From positions 109,063 to 147,700 of the forward strand of contig JAIETE010000004.1 in the NCBI GenBank assembly GCA_019745505.1: 38,638 nt of DNA. Reading direction: 5' to 3'. The notes under the pieces are model-generated. The model had not been told where the DNA came from. It searched no databases and saw only the letters and a list, made by a program, of their open reading frames with translations. Source of the stretch: Candidatus Obscuribacterales bacterium. Its GTDB lineage: Bacteria; Cyanobacteriota; Vampirovibrionia; Obscuribacterales; Obscuribacteraceae. The position numbers and the translations under genes were made by a program. Below, in pieces: positions 8,617-17,719 of this stretch. Every line of letters starts with the position of its first letter. Position 1 is the first letter of the stretch.

Positions 8617-9999
8617 CAGCCGTTTTAGATAGACCAATCCGGACAGCATGTATGCGCCGAATATGAGCGGCAAGATGTTGTATGGAAAGGCCGGCAGCGG
8701 ATAGAGCGAACCGATGAAGGCAAAAGTGAGAACTGCGCATGAAGCGCATACAGTTACGACTTTGAGAGGCGAAAACTGTTTTGTTCGTTGCAGCAATTTC
8801 GCCGCGGAAATCGATGTAGACATGTAGGCAAAGATGAAGCCGAAAGTCGCCAGAGTCCCGAGCCAGCCGACGATATCCATGAGAGGAAAATTGAAGATTG
8901 AGAGGCCGAGTGCAATCGTCAGGCTGATTGCCGACGACATGAAAACGGCTATGTGTGGCGTCTGATTTTCCAAATGGCAGTCGCCCAGCTTGTTATGCAA
9001 CAGCCCATCCTGGCTCATTTTAAAAAGCGCTCGCGCTCCGGCGTTCAAATTAGCCAATCCTGCAGCAAAGAAGCTGACCATGATGCCGGCGTCGATAATG
9101 TGCCCGAGCAGCGGTATGCCTACTTTCGTGCTCATCGAGAGCAGTGGAGTCGAGCACTTGTCCAGGGCGATTGGTGAATCGTGAAAGCTCATCACCATCG
9201 CGTAAGAGCCGACGATGAAGAATGCACCGCTGAAGATAACGCTCTGCATGATCGCCCTGGGAATCGTTTTCAGGGGCTGGCTTGCTTCCGTGCCGAGCGA
9301 GGCGGCAGACTCGAAAGCTACGAATCCGAAAATCGCCATAACCAGACCCATGCGTACATTTTCGAACTTTACGCCCTGAAGACCAAGCTGCGACCAGTCG
9401 GGAGAAAACCCATACCGGCCAAGCGTCAGCGCTACTACCAGAAGAATCAATCCGACCGAAAGAATCTCCAACTTCAACATCAAGCTGGCTGACAGCTTCA
9501 CGTTCTTGTAGGCGACGAATCCCACCAAAAAAGAAGAGAGCAGCATCATAATCTGGCTGGAGACGTCAATGTGAATGCAATGTTTGACGAGCGAATTAGC
9601 GTAAAGGGCAAACTCGACTACACAAGCGGCGCCGCAAAATATATAAGCAAAGAGCAATGCCCATCCGGTCAGCATACCGGCGCGCTTACCCATGCCCTGA
9701 TTGACAAAGGTGTAGAGCGAGCCCGGGCAGGCCGAGCGTGATGCGAATTCATTGATGCACTGGGCCGTGAAAAGAATGCCCACGGTAGCCAGCAGATAGG
9801 AGAGCCAGGTGCCGTTGCCGGCAAAGCTGAATACGATTGGAATGAGCATGCCCGGCGTAGCGCTGGGCGCAATGCCGGCAATCGATTGAGCCAGCGTCTC
9901 CAGTGGAGAAAGAACGCCGTGCTGCAGACCGTTTGCGGGCTGCGGCTTATCTATTCGAGATGTCTCGGGAGAAAACTGTTCTTTCTTAAGCGCTAGCAT
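8605..9999 (-). CDS. APC-family amino acid permease
   Basis: 464-aa polytopic membrane protein with about 12 hydrophobic segments. The start of the membrane region (SIAGIAPSATPGMLIPIVFSF) resembles the TM1 of APC-superfamily transporters, where a broken helix with small residues binds the substrate amino group. EFASRSACPGSLYTFV matches the conserved loop before TM3 in amino acid/polyamine permeases. ESAASLGTEASQPLKTIPRAI is the typical FExxxxxxEE-type segment near TM6. It would import or exchange amino acids at the cytoplasmic membrane; the substrate cannot be told. The ATG at 9999 is used; upstream bases give no strong Shine-Dalgarno. It lies 62 nt downstream of clpB on the same strand but probably has its own control, since a palindrome sits between them. 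Confidence 0.88.
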   Translation of the reverse strand: MLALKKEQFSPETSRIDKPQPANGLQHGVLSPLETLAQSIAGIAPSATPGMLIPIVFSFAGNGTWLSYLLATVGILFTAQCINEFASRSACPGSLYTFVNQGMGKRAGMLTGWALLFAYIFCGAACVVEFALYANSLVKHCIHIDVSSQIMMLLSSFLVGFVAYKNVKLSASLMLKLEILSVGLILLVVALTLGRYGFSPDWSQLGLQGVKFENVRMGLVMAIFGFVAFESAASLGTEASQPLKTIPRAIMQSVIFSGAFFIVGSYAMVMSFHDSPIALDKCSTPLLSMSTKVGIPLLGHIIDAGIMVSFFAAGLANLNAGARALFKMSQDGLLHNKLGDCHLENQTPHIAVFMSSAISLTIALGLSIFNFPLMDIVGWLGTLATFGFIFAYMSTSISAAKLLQRTKQFSPLKVVTVCASCAVLTFAFIGSLYPLPAFPYNILPLIFGAYMLSGLVYLKRLELS

Positions 10000-10006
10000 C
10001 TGAGCA

Positions 10007-10024
10007 CCGGATCGTTAGATCCGG
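10007..10024. other. Perfect palindrome upstream of the permease gene
   Basis: CCGGATC-GTTA-GATCCGG, a 7-bp perfect dyad with a 4-nt centre, 8 nt before the permease ATG and 38 nt after the clpB stop. There is no T-run on either strand, so an operator or mRNA hairpin over the ribosome-binding region is more likely than a terminator. Confidence 0.4.
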
Positions 10025-10061
10025 AGGATACCCCAAATATATTGGCTTAAGTAGGGTGAAA

Positions 10062-12755
10062 CTACGAAGCGGCGGTAGCTGCTTCGGTTTCTTCCTCTTC
10101 CAGTTCGTTTGCCTCGACTTCAGCCACGGCACTCTCGCCCTTGCGGAAAGTCAGTCCGTGTCCATCCGGCGAGGCTTCTACCGTAATAGCGTCGCCGTCG
10201 GTGAAATCGCCCTGCAGAATATGCAGCGAGAGCGGATTCTCGATTTCTTTTTGAATCAGGCGCTTGAGCGGACGAGCTCCGTACATCGGGTCATATCCGG
10301 TCTTCGCCAACCACTCTTCGGCACCTTCGGTCGCTGTAAGAACCATCTTGCGGTCGGCAAGGCGGCGGTTCAGGTAGGCCAGCTGAATGTCCACGATGCG
10401 CTTCAATTCTTCCGGTTTGAGCGCGTGGAATACGACGGTTTCGTCAATCCGGTTGAGGAATTCAGGTCTGAAGTGTTCTCTCAATGCTTCGAGGACTTTC
10501 TCTCGCATCTGGGGATAGCTGTCATCGCCCGTCACCGCCGATTTCACTTGGTAGTCGAGGATGTGCTGGCTGCCGATATTCGAGGTCATGATAATGACCG
10601 TGTTTTTGAAATCGACTTGACGTCCACGCGAGTCGGTCAAGTGACCTTCATCGAGAACTTGCAGAAGAACGTTGAAAACGTCAGCGTGCGCTTTTTCGAT
10701 TTCATCGAAGAGCACGCAGGAATATGCCCTGCGGCGCACAGCTTCGGTAAGCTGCCCGCCTTCGTCGTGCCCGATATAACCGGGCGGTGCGCCGATCAAT
10801 CGCGCTACCGTATGGCGCTCCTGGTATTCCGACATGTCGATGCGAACCATCGCTTGTTCATCATCATAGAGAAATTCGGCAAGAGCTTTTGCCAGTTCGG
10901 TTTTACCAACACCGGTCGGTCCCAAGAAGAGGAAACTGCCGATTGGTCTGCCTGGATCCTTGAGCCCCGCTCTTGCACGTCTGACTCCGTTGGCGACCAC
11001 TTCGATCGCTTCTTGTTGCCCGATGACGCGCTGATGGAGATGCTCTTCGAGGCGCAATAGCTTTTGCACTTCCCCTTCCAGAAGTTTCGTCACCGGGACG
11101 CCGGTCCATTTTGAAATGATCTCGGCGATATCTTCTTCGTCGACTTCCTCTTTGAGCAGCCTGCCACCACTTTTGGTATTAAGCGGCGCTTCTGCTGCTT
11201 TGAGTTTTTGCTCAAGTTCGCGCAATTTGCCATATTTCAATTCCGCTGCTTTTTGCAAATCAGTGGCGCGCTCGGCTTGTTCGATCAAAAGCTTGGTTGC
11301 TTCGATGTCCGCCTTCAGGTTCTGAATGCCGCTGATGGCCTCCTTTTCGGATAACCATTGTGCCTTCAGTCCATCCGCTTTTTCTTGAATGTTGGCGATT
11401 TCTCTCTCGATTTTTTCGAGACGTTCTTTAGAAGCGTTGTCTTTTTCTTTTTTCAGCGCTTCGCGTTCGATTTCCAGTTGAATTCGACGTCTTTCCAGCT
11501 CGTCTAGTTCGCTGGGCATGCTGTCGATTTCGATTCTCATTCTTGCCGCGGCTTCATCGACAAGGTCGATGGCTTTGTCCGGCAACGAGCGATCCGTGAT
11601 GTAGCGATGCGAAAGCACTGCTGCACTGACGAGTGCAGAGTCCTTGATGCGGACGCCGTGGTGAACTTCATAGCGCTCTTTCAGTCCGCGCAAGATGGAT
11701 ATTGATTCTTCAACCGAAGGCTCTTCCACCATGACGGTCTGGAAGCGGCGTTCCAGTGCCGGATCTTTCTCTACGTGCTTTCTGTATTCATCGACGGTGG
11801 TGGCGCCGATACAATGCAATTCGCCTCGGGCCAGCGGTGGCTTCAGCAAATTGCCGGCATCCATTGAGCCTTCCCCGCTGGAGCCTGCACCGACAACGGT
11901 GTGCAATTCATCGATAAACAGAATGATTTCGCCTTCCGCCTCGATGACTTCTTTCAAAACTGCTTTAAGGCGCTCTTCGAATTCACCGCGATATTTCGCA
12001 CCGGCAATGAGCGAGCCCATGTCGAGGGCGATCAGTTTTTTATCCTTCAAACCTTCCGGAACGTCGCCCTTGGTGATGCGAATGGCTAGACCTTCTGCGA
12101 TTGCGGTCTTACCTACGCCGGGCTCTCCAACCAGCACCGGGTTGTTTTTTGTCCGTCTCGACAGAACCTGCATAACGCGACGAATCTCTTCGTCCCTTCC
12201 GATTACCGGATCAAGTTTGCCTCGTGCGGCTGCTTCTGTGAGGTCTTTGCCATACTTGGCCAGTGCTTCGTAGGTCGCTTCCGGATCCTGGCTGGTCACA
12301 CGTTGCTTGCCGCGAATCTGGGTCAAGACGCTCAAAATAGCTTCGCGTGTAGCACCGTGCTTCTTGAGGATGCTGCCGGCCTGCGATTTGAAGTCCTCGG
12401 CGAGCGCCAGAAGGATATGCTCGACGCTGATGAATTCGTCTTTGAGCTTCTCGGCTTCGCGATTGGCTGCTTCCAGCAAGCGCATCAGTTGATGCGAAAC
12501 ATGGATTTCATCCTTCTGGGTCGTAACGGCCGAGCCCTTCGGTTGATTTTGCAAATACTGGCTGACGTCTTCGATAATCTCCTTGGGGTCGATTTCAAGC
12601 CGCTCGAGGATTTTGACCGCGACGCCGTCCTCTTGCTCCATCAAGGAGAGCAGCACGTGCTCCGGTGTTACCTGGCTGTGACCGAAGCGAGCCAGCAATG
12701 TTCGGCAATTTGTGATCGCTTCTTGTGCCTTGTGCGTGAATTTCTCAAGGTTCAT
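10062..12755 (-). CDS. clpB: ATP-dependent disaggregase ClpB
   Basis: 897-aa Hsp100 chaperone that, with DnaK/DnaJ/GrpE, threads proteins out of aggregates. Domains in order: Clp-N double repeat (1-150), first AAA+ module with Walker A GEPGVGKT (210-217) and Walker B-like LFIDELH, a long coiled-coil middle domain (about 400-530, rich in Glu/Lys) that marks ClpB rather than ClpA/ClpC, and a second AAA+ module with GPTGVGKT and VLFDEIEKA. The C-terminus carries an extra acidic tail (about 28 aa, many Glu). There is no ClpP-docking IGF-type loop that I can see, consistent with a disaggregase rather than a protease partner. The ATG at 12755 begins [14 protein letters not shown], typical of the family. 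It is divergent from a J-domain protein gene, a functionally sensible neighbour. Confidence 0.97.
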   Translation of the reverse strand: MNLEKFTHKAQEAITNCRTLLARFGHSQVTPEHVLLSLMEQEDGVAVKILERLEIDPKEIIEDVSQYLQNQPKGSAVTTQKDEIHVSHQLMRLLEAANREAEKLKDEFISVEHILLALAEDFKSQAGSILKKHGATREAILSVLTQIRGKQRVTSQDPEATYEALAKYGKDLTEAAARGKLDPVIGRDEEIRRVMQVLSRRTKNNPVLVGEPGVGKTAIAEGLAIRITKGDVPEGLKDKKLIALDMGSLIAGAKYRGEFEERLKAVLKEVIEAEGEIILFIDELHTVVGAGSSGEGSMDAGNLLKPPLARGELHCIGATTVDEYRKHVEKDPALERRFQTVMVEEPSVEESISILRGLKERYEVHHGVRIKDSALVSAAVLSHRYITDRSLPDKAIDLVDEAAARMRIEIDSMPSELDELERRRIQLEIEREALKKEKDNASKERLEKIEREIANIQEKADGLKAQWLSEKEAISGIQNLKADIEATKLLIEQAERATDLQKAAELKYGKLRELEQKLKAAEAPLNTKSGGRLLKEEVDEEDIAEIISKWTGVPVTKLLEGEVQKLLRLEEHLHQRVIGQQEAIEVVANGVRRARAGLKDPGRPIGSFLFLGPTGVGKTELAKALAEFLYDDEQAMVRIDMSEYQERHTVARLIGAPPGYIGHDEGGQLTEAVRRRAYSCVLFDEIEKAHADVFNVLLQVLDEGHLTDSRGRQVDFKNTVIIMTSNIGSQHILDYQVKSAVTGDDSYPQMREKVLEALREHFRPEFLNRIDETVVFHALKPEELKRIVDIQLAYLNRRLADRKMVLTATEGAEEWLAKTGYDPMYGARPLKRLIQKEIENPLSLHILQGDFTDGDAITVEASPDGHGLTFRKGESAVAEVEANELEEEETEAATAAS

Positions 12756-13077
12756 AAAAACACCCGTTGCTCAGAGATCCCGAAAAACGTTGCGTCAGAA
12801 ACCGCCGGGAAGACGGTCGACTGATTTAGCCTCCACAATTTGATTATGGAAGCTTTACTTAAGGCACATTCATTTATCCACAATTTATTTATAAGCCCGG
12901 ATTCGCCGTCTCTTGCCCGCATAAGGGTAGACCGCCCACTTTTTGTATGCAGATGGCGCACTTGAAAAGCTCCCGCCGATTATTCCAATGTCTATAAAAA
13001 CCTCGTTGAATCCTGCTACAAAGGGCTCTTAGGGCTTAAACTATCTATTTAGCGAGTAGAGTTGCAAAGTTAATAGG
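12756..13077. other. Divergent intergenic region, clpB / J-domain gene
   Basis: 322 bases without a convincing gene; it must hold the promoters for both flanking genes. AT-rich patches lie at 12875-12892 and 12990-13000. CTTGAAA at 12961-12967 resembles a heat-shock sigma -35 box but has no good matching -10. I see no CIRCE element (TTAGCACTC dyad). A 69-codon minus-strand frame here looks spurious. Confidence 0.5.
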
Positions 13078-13800
13078 ATGCAGGAGTTCGAGGAAGACTA
13101 TTATGCGGTCCTCGGCGTTGAGGAATCCGCTTCTCAGGAGGAGATCCGCAAGGCCTATCTGGCGCTTGCCAAAAAACTCCATCCTGATCGTTTTCCCAAT
13201 GATCCTGAAAAGCGGATGGTAGCGCAGAGCGAATTCGCCAAGGTTTCGCGCGCTCATGACGTGGTCAGCGATGCCGAGCGTCGTGCCGAATACGATGCGG
13301 TCCGCCTGCTCACACGCAAGAGGCATTCTCAAAGCAATTTAAGTGCCGTGAGCGCTGATGCTCCTGGGGATGCAGAAGCGCAATCCAGCGACGCTCCGCT
13401 CAGTTCTACCGGTAATTTTCAAATCCCCGGGAACGAAACTGAAGAAGAAAACATCAATATCAAATGGGCGAACAAACATTTGAGTCGGGCGGACGATTTA
13501 TTCCGCAGACGTAACTATAAGGAAGCTGAAACCGCCCTTAAGGAAGCTATTCGATTGGTCCCAACGGACCCGCGGTATCACAACAAGTTGGCTGAGGTCT
13601 ACCTGGCTAGAGGCTGGAAAACACTTGCGATGACGGAAGTGCAGTCGGCTCTCAGAAACGATCCTAAAAACGCAGAAGCTAAGAATTTGGAAGCGAAGGT
13701 GAAAGCACTTGCGCGCGAGAAGGCTCAAACTCAGCAGATGCAGAGACCGAAGAAGAGCTTTTTCGAACAACTCAAAGAGATTCTCACACGCAAGCTTTGA
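13078..13800 (+). CDS. J-domain protein with C-terminal TPRs
   Basis: 240-aa protein. Residues 7-72 form a J domain: DYYAVLGVEESAS, the HPD tripeptide at 35-37 that stimulates DnaK ATPase, and the helix IV region YDAVR. A Ser/Ala-rich linker (about 80-125) follows, then TPR-like helices (about 133-215; YKEAETALKEAIRLVPTDP and WKTLAMTEVQSALRNDP) and a basic tail. There is no Gly/Phe region or zinc finger, so it is a class III J protein that probably brings a client bound by its TPRs to Hsp70. The ATG at 13078 has only a weak AGG before it. It faces clpB across a shared promoter region and is followed at 24 nt by a secreted-protein gene. Confidence 0.92.
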   Translation: MQEFEEDYYAVLGVEESASQEEIRKAYLALAKKLHPDRFPNDPEKRMVAQSEFAKVSRAHDVVSDAERRAEYDAVRLLTRKRHSQSNLSAVSADAPGDAEAQSSDAPLSSTGNFQIPGNETEEENINIKWANKHLSRADDLFRRRNYKEAETALKEAIRLVPTDPRYHNKLAEVYLARGWKTLAMTEVQSALRNDPKNAEAKNLEAKVKALAREKAQTQQMQRPKKSFFEQLKEILTRKL

Positions 13801-13824
13801 GCCTTGTCCGGAGATATTTATCCG

Positions 13825-15108
13825 ATGTTGACCTTGCCTGAAGCAAGAATGGAAAGAGAGCGTCCGCAGAAATCGCGGGCCTTATTTTTGTCGCTTGCAG
13901 TTATGTTTGCTATGACACCAGTTTTGGTGCCTGTTTCAGTCTGCGCTCAGTCGCAAGCCAGTAAAAAATCATCACCCTCTGAAAAATCCGCAACTGTTTC
14001 TGACGAAACGAGCAAAACCACCGGTAGTGCCGGCAGTGCAGCGCAAATTTCCAATGCGGATAAATCGGTCAATAATTCCGCCGAGAAAAGCGGCTCGCAC
14101 AGCGCCTCCGACGTAAACGGAAAAGTGCTGAAAGGATCGGCGACAAAGGATGTGGATCGCTCTCCCATTCTCGATGGTGTAGTTCAGACGATACCGCCGG
14201 GAGTGGACGTAAATCTTTCTTTGAATTGCTTTTTGAATTCAGAATTGAGCCAGGTCGGGGACGAATTATTTGCTCGCGTATCTATAGATGTGAAGGACGG
14301 CAGCAAGGTCATGTTGCCGGAAGGCTGGTATATCCGTGGGCTGGTGACCGATGCGGCTGGGAAGAAGAGGCATTCTCGCGATGGATATATCGAAGTGACA
14401 TTCGATAAGCTCATTAGTCCCGACGGTGATATTGAACTCCAATTTCCCGCCAAATTTTCAACCAAGGACAATACGCTGAAATCAGTCGCTAAAGTGGCGA
14501 TGATCGATACTGCCATGGTGACTAAGGGGGCTTTGAAGGGCGGTTGGCTCGGAATCAAGTATGGTGGCATACCGGCCGCCATCGCCTCCTACGGTATCGT
14601 CCCTGGTTCGACTGCAGCAGCCGGAGCTGCCTGGTACGGCTACAAGGCCTTGCGACGAGAGGGCGAAATCAGAGGTTTTTCACCCGGTGAAGTAATCAAA
14701 CTGAAAACCGTCGAACCGATAACCTTGCCTGGTTTCAACGTGAGAGCTTTGCCTTCCTATCAGAAGGCGCCGCCTTTGCGCGGGGCTGTGATCAACGTCA
14801 ACAAATGCTGGTTCGCGCCGGATGAGCGGGACAAGAAGGCGCAGCTCCTGAAGGTCGATTTCACTTTCGTCAACGAGACGAAAAGGACATACAGTTTCAG
14901 AGACTTTATCGTCACAACCAACCTGGGACAGCTCTATTACCCGGAATTCGCGTCACCTTCGAATTACGCCCAGCTGAAGAAAACGATCGCTCCAAACACT
15001 CAGCAGCAGGGGATTGTTACGTTTAACGTCGATAAAGGCAAGAGTGAATACTATCTAATATTGATAGATGACTCCCGCAGAGAGCTTTCCCGGGCATTGA
15101 TTAAATAA
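13825..15108 (+). CDS. Secreted protein of unknown function
   Basis: 427 aa from ATG 13825 (GGAG 11 nt upstream; TTG 13804 and ATG 13849 are alternatives). The N-terminus carries a basic stretch and a hydrophobic core ending SVCAQS, so it is likely exported. Residues about 45-110 are Ser/Lys/Ala-rich linker. A beta-rich domain follows (VNLSLNCFLNSELSQVGDELFARV, then LPEGWYIRGLVTDA), with a small-residue hydrophobic stretch GIKYGGIPAAIASYGIVPG that might contact a membrane. The last 110 aa (LLKVDFTFVNETKRTYSF ... APNTQQQGIVTFNVD ... YYLILIDDSRREL) resemble Ig-like telokin/DUF4352 domains of surface proteins. No catalytic motif is visible. Probably an envelope or adhesion protein; function not assigned. 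Confidence 0.8.
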   Translation: MLTLPEARMERERPQKSRALFLSLAVMFAMTPVLVPVSVCAQSQASKKSSPSEKSATVSDETSKTTGSAGSAAQISNADKSVNNSAEKSGSHSASDVNGKVLKGSATKDVDRSPILDGVVQTIPPGVDVNLSLNCFLNSELSQVGDELFARVSIDVKDGSKVMLPEGWYIRGLVTDAAGKKRHSRDGYIEVTFDKLISPDGDIELQFPAKFSTKDNTLKSVAKVAMIDTAMVTKGALKGGWLGIKYGGIPAAIASYGIVPGSTAAAGAAWYGYKALRREGEIRGFSPGEVIKLKTVEPITLPGFNVRALPSYQKAPPLRGAVINVNKCWFAPDERDKKAQLLKVDFTFVNETKRTYSFRDFIVTTNLGQLYYPEFASPSNYAQLKKTIAPNTQQQGIVTFNVDKGKSEYYLILIDDSRRELSRALIK

Positions 15109-15204
15109 GCCCACGGTTTTCCCCCCTGAAAACTGGATCTGAATCCTAAATCGTACTAATATACTTCTGTTGATTAGATCAAAACCTGATGTAGTCGAGT
15201 TTAT

Positions 15205-15226
15205 ATCCTCTATATAAAAAGAGGAT
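15205..15226. other. Inverted repeat in the leader of the diguanylate cyclase gene
   Basis: ATCCTC-(10 nt AT-rich)-GAGGAT, followed at 15229-15240 by the palindromic AGGATCTAGATCT stretch. It lies 74 nt before the GGDEF gene start. It could be an operator or mRNA structure; no T-run follows. Confidence 0.3.
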
Positions 15227-15299
15227 CAGGATCTAGATCTATATAAGGTCTGGTTAGGCAGGTTGCAGTTCTCTGGCAGGGAGCCGCAGGGGGATATCG

Positions 15300-15989
15300 A
15301 TGAAAGCCCACTTGACTCAAATGCTGCAGTCTTTTCACGGCACGTCCCGCAACCGTCAGGTTGAAGGTCAGCTGAGAAAGATGCAGGGCCAGATTGTTCA
15401 GCTCGAGCGCAGCATCAAAGAGAAAGAAAGAGAGATTGATAGGCTCAGACATCAACTCTCCAACTCTGATGCCCGCTTACAAGAGCTTATGGGTACGGAC
15501 GTGCTGACGAATCTTCCGAATCGTCACGTCTTCAAAGAGCACCTCACCCATTCGATGAAGCGCGCTTTGAGACTGGGATATTCGTTGTCTTTGATGTTGA
15601 TAGATATCGATCACCTTCGCGATATCAATCTTCGCTATGGACATGAAATCGGCGATGAAGTGCTGATTGAAGTTGGCAAAATTCTGAAGAGTTCGGTGCG
15701 TGAGATCGACATGCCGGCCCGCTGGGGTGGTGAAGAGTTGGTCACCGTACTGCACGAGACGGACGCTGAAGGCGCAATGGTTGTAGCTGAGAGAGTTCGC
15801 AGAAGAATCTCGATGCTGGAAGTGAAGGATCCTAAGACGGGCAAACCGATTAAGATTACCGCCACACTTGCAGTAGCCAGCTATCCACAGCACAGCAATG
15901 ATCCGCAAGGCTTGCTGGAAGCTGCATGCGAAGCGCTGATTGAGGCGAAAGATAAGGGCTGCAATAACGTCCTTACCGCTCAAACTTAA
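15300..15989 (+). CDS. Cytoplasmic GGDEF diguanylate cyclase
   Basis: 229-aa protein: an N-terminal coiled coil (about 20-62, heptad-rich with many Lys/Glu/Arg), then a GGDEF domain (about 65-229) that makes c-di-GMP from two GTP. The substrate motif TDVLTNLPNR, metal-binding LIDIDHLRDIN and the active-site motif GGEEL (143-147, a functional-type variant of GGEEF) are present. REID (134-137) lies exactly five residues before GGEEL, the position of the RxxD inhibitory I-site, so product feedback inhibition is expected. There is no membrane segment or sensory domain; the coiled coil probably drives dimerisation. ATG 15300 follows GGGGGATATCG. It ends facing the RidA gene. Confidence 0.93.
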   Translation: MKAHLTQMLQSFHGTSRNRQVEGQLRKMQGQIVQLERSIKEKEREIDRLRHQLSNSDARLQELMGTDVLTNLPNRHVFKEHLTHSMKRALRLGYSLSLMLIDIDHLRDINLRYGHEIGDEVLIEVGKILKSSVREIDMPARWGGEELVTVLHETDAEGAMVVAERVRRRISMLEVKDPKTGKPIKITATLAVASYPQHSNDPQGLLEAACEALIEAKDKGCNNVLTAQT

Positions 15990-16046
15990 ACTTAACTTAC
16001 TGTTTCAATGCGTTGACAAAATAACGGCACTATCTGTGGTGCTCTG

Positions 16047-16442
16047 TCATTTGTCATTCATGATCGCATCTGCTTCGATCTCGACGAGCATGTCGGCAGA
16101 TATAAGCCGGCTGACTTGAACCATCGACGTAGCAGGACGAATGTCACGGAAGAATTCTCCGTGCGCCTCGCCGATTGCTTGCCAGTCGCGCTCGATGTCG
16201 ACTACATAGATTCTGGTTCGCACCACGTCGCGAAGAGACGCGCCTACCGCGGCAAGTCCTTTTTCGATATTTCGTATAGTCTGAAGGGTTTGTGCTCGCG
16301 CATCGCCTTTGCCGACAAGTTCGCCCTCTGCATCTGTTGCTGTCGTTCCGGATACGCTGATGTGCGAACCCATTCTCACCGCTCGTGAATAGCCGACAAT
16401 CGGCTCCCACCTGGTGCCGCTGGCATAATTGACCCTTTCCAT
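16047..16442 (-). CDS. RidA/YjgF/UK114-family protein
   Basis: 131 aa from ATG 16442, preceded by a GGCGAGG ribosome-binding site; the longer 166-aa reading is unlikely because its extra N-terminus is unlike the family. The fold is shown by [48 protein letters not shown] and [26 protein letters not shown]. RidA proteins are trimeric deaminases that hydrolyse reactive enamine/imine intermediates from PLP enzymes. The conserved Arg of the active site (RTRIYV) and the C-terminal VEIEADAI strand with Glu are present. Subfamily (RidA versus Rid4-7) is not certain. It lies 112 nt downstream of the FKBP genes behind a terminator-like hairpin, so it may be transcribed separately. Confidence 0.88.
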   Translation of the reverse strand: MERVNYASGTRWEPIVGYSRAVRMGSHISVSGTTATDAEGELVGKGDARAQTLQTIRNIEKGLAAVGASLRDVVRTRIYVVDIERDWQAIGEAHGEFFRDIRPATSMVQVSRLISADMLVEIEADAIMNDK

Positions 16443-16479
16443 TTCGCCTCGCCTTCTGGTGTTTTTCAAAGTAGGTTTC

Positions 16480-16514
16480 AAAAACATTGGACCGGACCTA
16501 GAAAGATCCGATCC
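16480..16514 (-). terminator. Terminator-like hairpin after the FKBP genes
   Basis: On the minus strand GGATCGGA pairs with TCCGGTCC (8 bp, one G-T wobble, 10-nt loop), followed four bases later by TTTTT. It lies 40 nt past the stop of the second FKBP gene. On the plus strand the stem has a C-A mismatch, so it favours minus-strand RNA. Confidence 0.5.
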
Positions 16515-16554
16515 AAATGAATTTTCGAATTTATTTTTTGAACTCAATTAGAGT

Positions 16555-16908
16555 CTATTTGACGTCCAACAATTCAACATCGAAAACCAATGTGGCATTG
16601 GGAGGAATTACTCCACCAGCGCCTCTGGCACCATAACCAAGTTCCGGCGGGATGGTCAGTTTGCGTTTGCCGCCCACTTTCATCGAAGCCACGCCTTCAT
16701 CCCAGCCTTTGATTACTTCGCCGCGTCCCAAGGTGAATTGAAACGGTTGTCCGCGATCGCGCGAGCTGTCGAATTTGGTGCCGTCGGTGAGCCAACCCGT
16801 GTAGTGTACCGATACTCGCTGACCTTGACGTGGAGCCGCTCCATCGCCGACCTGGTCATCGTTATATTTCAATCCACTGGGAGTTGTTACTTCTTGTGCT
16901 TGAGTCAA
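16555..16908 (-). CDS. FKBP-type peptidyl-prolyl isomerase, cytoplasmic copy
   Basis: 117-aa single-domain FKBP that speeds cis-trans isomerisation of X-Pro bonds. Signatures: [33 protein letters not shown] (with the Trp at the base of the pocket), [28 protein letters not shown]. It has no signal peptide, so it should act in the cytoplasm. The start is TTG 16908 with AAGGAG 9 nt upstream. Over 116 aa it is about 84% identical to the exported copy just upstream. The AAGGAG used as its ribosome-binding site is the same DNA that encodes Lys-Glu-Lys in the exported copy, and an in-frame TGA sits two codons before it, so this gene is a 5'-truncated duplicate that kept a working start. Confidence 0.93.
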   Translation of the reverse strand: MTQAQEVTTPSGLKYNDDQVGDGAAPRQGQRVSVHYTGWLTDGTKFDSSRDRGQPFQFTLGRGEVIKGWDEGVASMKVGGKRKLTIPPELGYGARGAGGVIPPNATLVFDVELLDVK

Positions 16909-17006
16909 CTTATTCTTCTCCTTAAATCAGATCCGGATGACTTTTAGGCTGCAGTTTTGAATTCCAATCAGAGGTCGAATTTCAAAAATAAGCCCCTGGC
17001 GAAAAG

Positions 17007-17474
17007 CTATTGGATGCCCAATAATTCAACATCGAAAACGAGAGTTGCGTTCGGAGGAATGACCGGTGGCATGCCTCTGGGACCATATCCGAGGTCGGAA
17101 GGAATGGTCAGTTTGCGTCTGCCGCCTACTTTCATAGAAGCAACGCCCTCGTCCCAGCCCTTAATTACTTCGCCGCGTCCCAGCGTGAATTGAAAGGGTT
17201 GTCCACGGTCGCGTGAGCTGTCGAATTTGGAGCCGTTGGTGAGCCAGCCGGTGTAGTGCACCGAAACTCTTTGACCTTGACGCGGAGCCGGTCCATTGCC
17301 GACCACAACGTCGTTATATTTCAAGCCGCTGGGAGTGGTTACCCCTTGAGCTTGAGCTAGCTTATTCTTCTCCTTGGAAAAGAGACCTTTCGCTTCCATT
17401 CCAGTTGCCGGAGCAAAAAGAATAGTAAGCAGTGCTGCCAGAGCCGCTAATTTTTTTGAATTGATTTCGGTCAT
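17007..17474 (-). CDS. FKBP-type peptidyl-prolyl isomerase, exported copy
   Basis: 155-aa FKBP with an N-terminal signal sequence ([22 protein letters not shown], residues 7-28), a short basic linker ([12 protein letters not shown]) and one FKBP domain (about 47-155). The active-site set is the same as in its neighbour: [41 protein letters not shown]. It should fold exported proteins in the periplasm, like FkpA/FklB-type enzymes. ATG 17474. It is first in a two-gene tandem with 98 nt between the copies. The loop before the last strand differs (GMPPVIPP versus GAGGVIPP), a place where FKBPs vary in client choice. Confidence 0.93.
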   Translation of the reverse strand: MTEINSKKLAALAALLTILFAPATGMEAKGLFSKEKNKLAQAQGVTTPSGLKYNDVVVGNGPAPRQGQRVSVHYTGWLTNGSKFDSSRDRGQPFQFTLGRGEVIKGWDEGVASMKVGGRRKLTIPSDLGYGPRGMPPVIPPNATLVFDVELLGIQ

Positions 17475-17719
17475 TTTGTGCGCCTTTTCACTGACTCGGA
17501 ATACATTCGGGACATTATAACTGCGATATAAATTTGATGCCTGTTGTAAACCGATGCCATGAATACAAAAATTGAGGGCGGCAAAATACCAGGCCTGTTA
17601 GCCTTCTCGGACGTTCGAGCGTGTATCCTTAAGTTACGGTGATTCAGGTTTGACTTCACTCGGTACTAATGCGCCTTACTCGCCAGGCTTGATGCGTCGG
17701 ACATTTCAAGGGATCCAAG

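Noticed and set aside
10056..11060. 334-codon plus-strand frame opposite clpB
   Set aside because: Antisense shadow of a clearly coding gene; no ribosome-binding site or protein-like motif.
12756..12960. CIRCE/HrcA operator upstream of clpB
   Set aside because: No TTAGCACTC-N9-GAGTGCTAA dyad or near match found.
12961..12990. Heat-shock sigma32-type promoter (CTTGAAA) before the J-domain gene
   Set aside because: The expected CCCCAT-type -10 box is not present at correct spacing; the match is only half a promoter.
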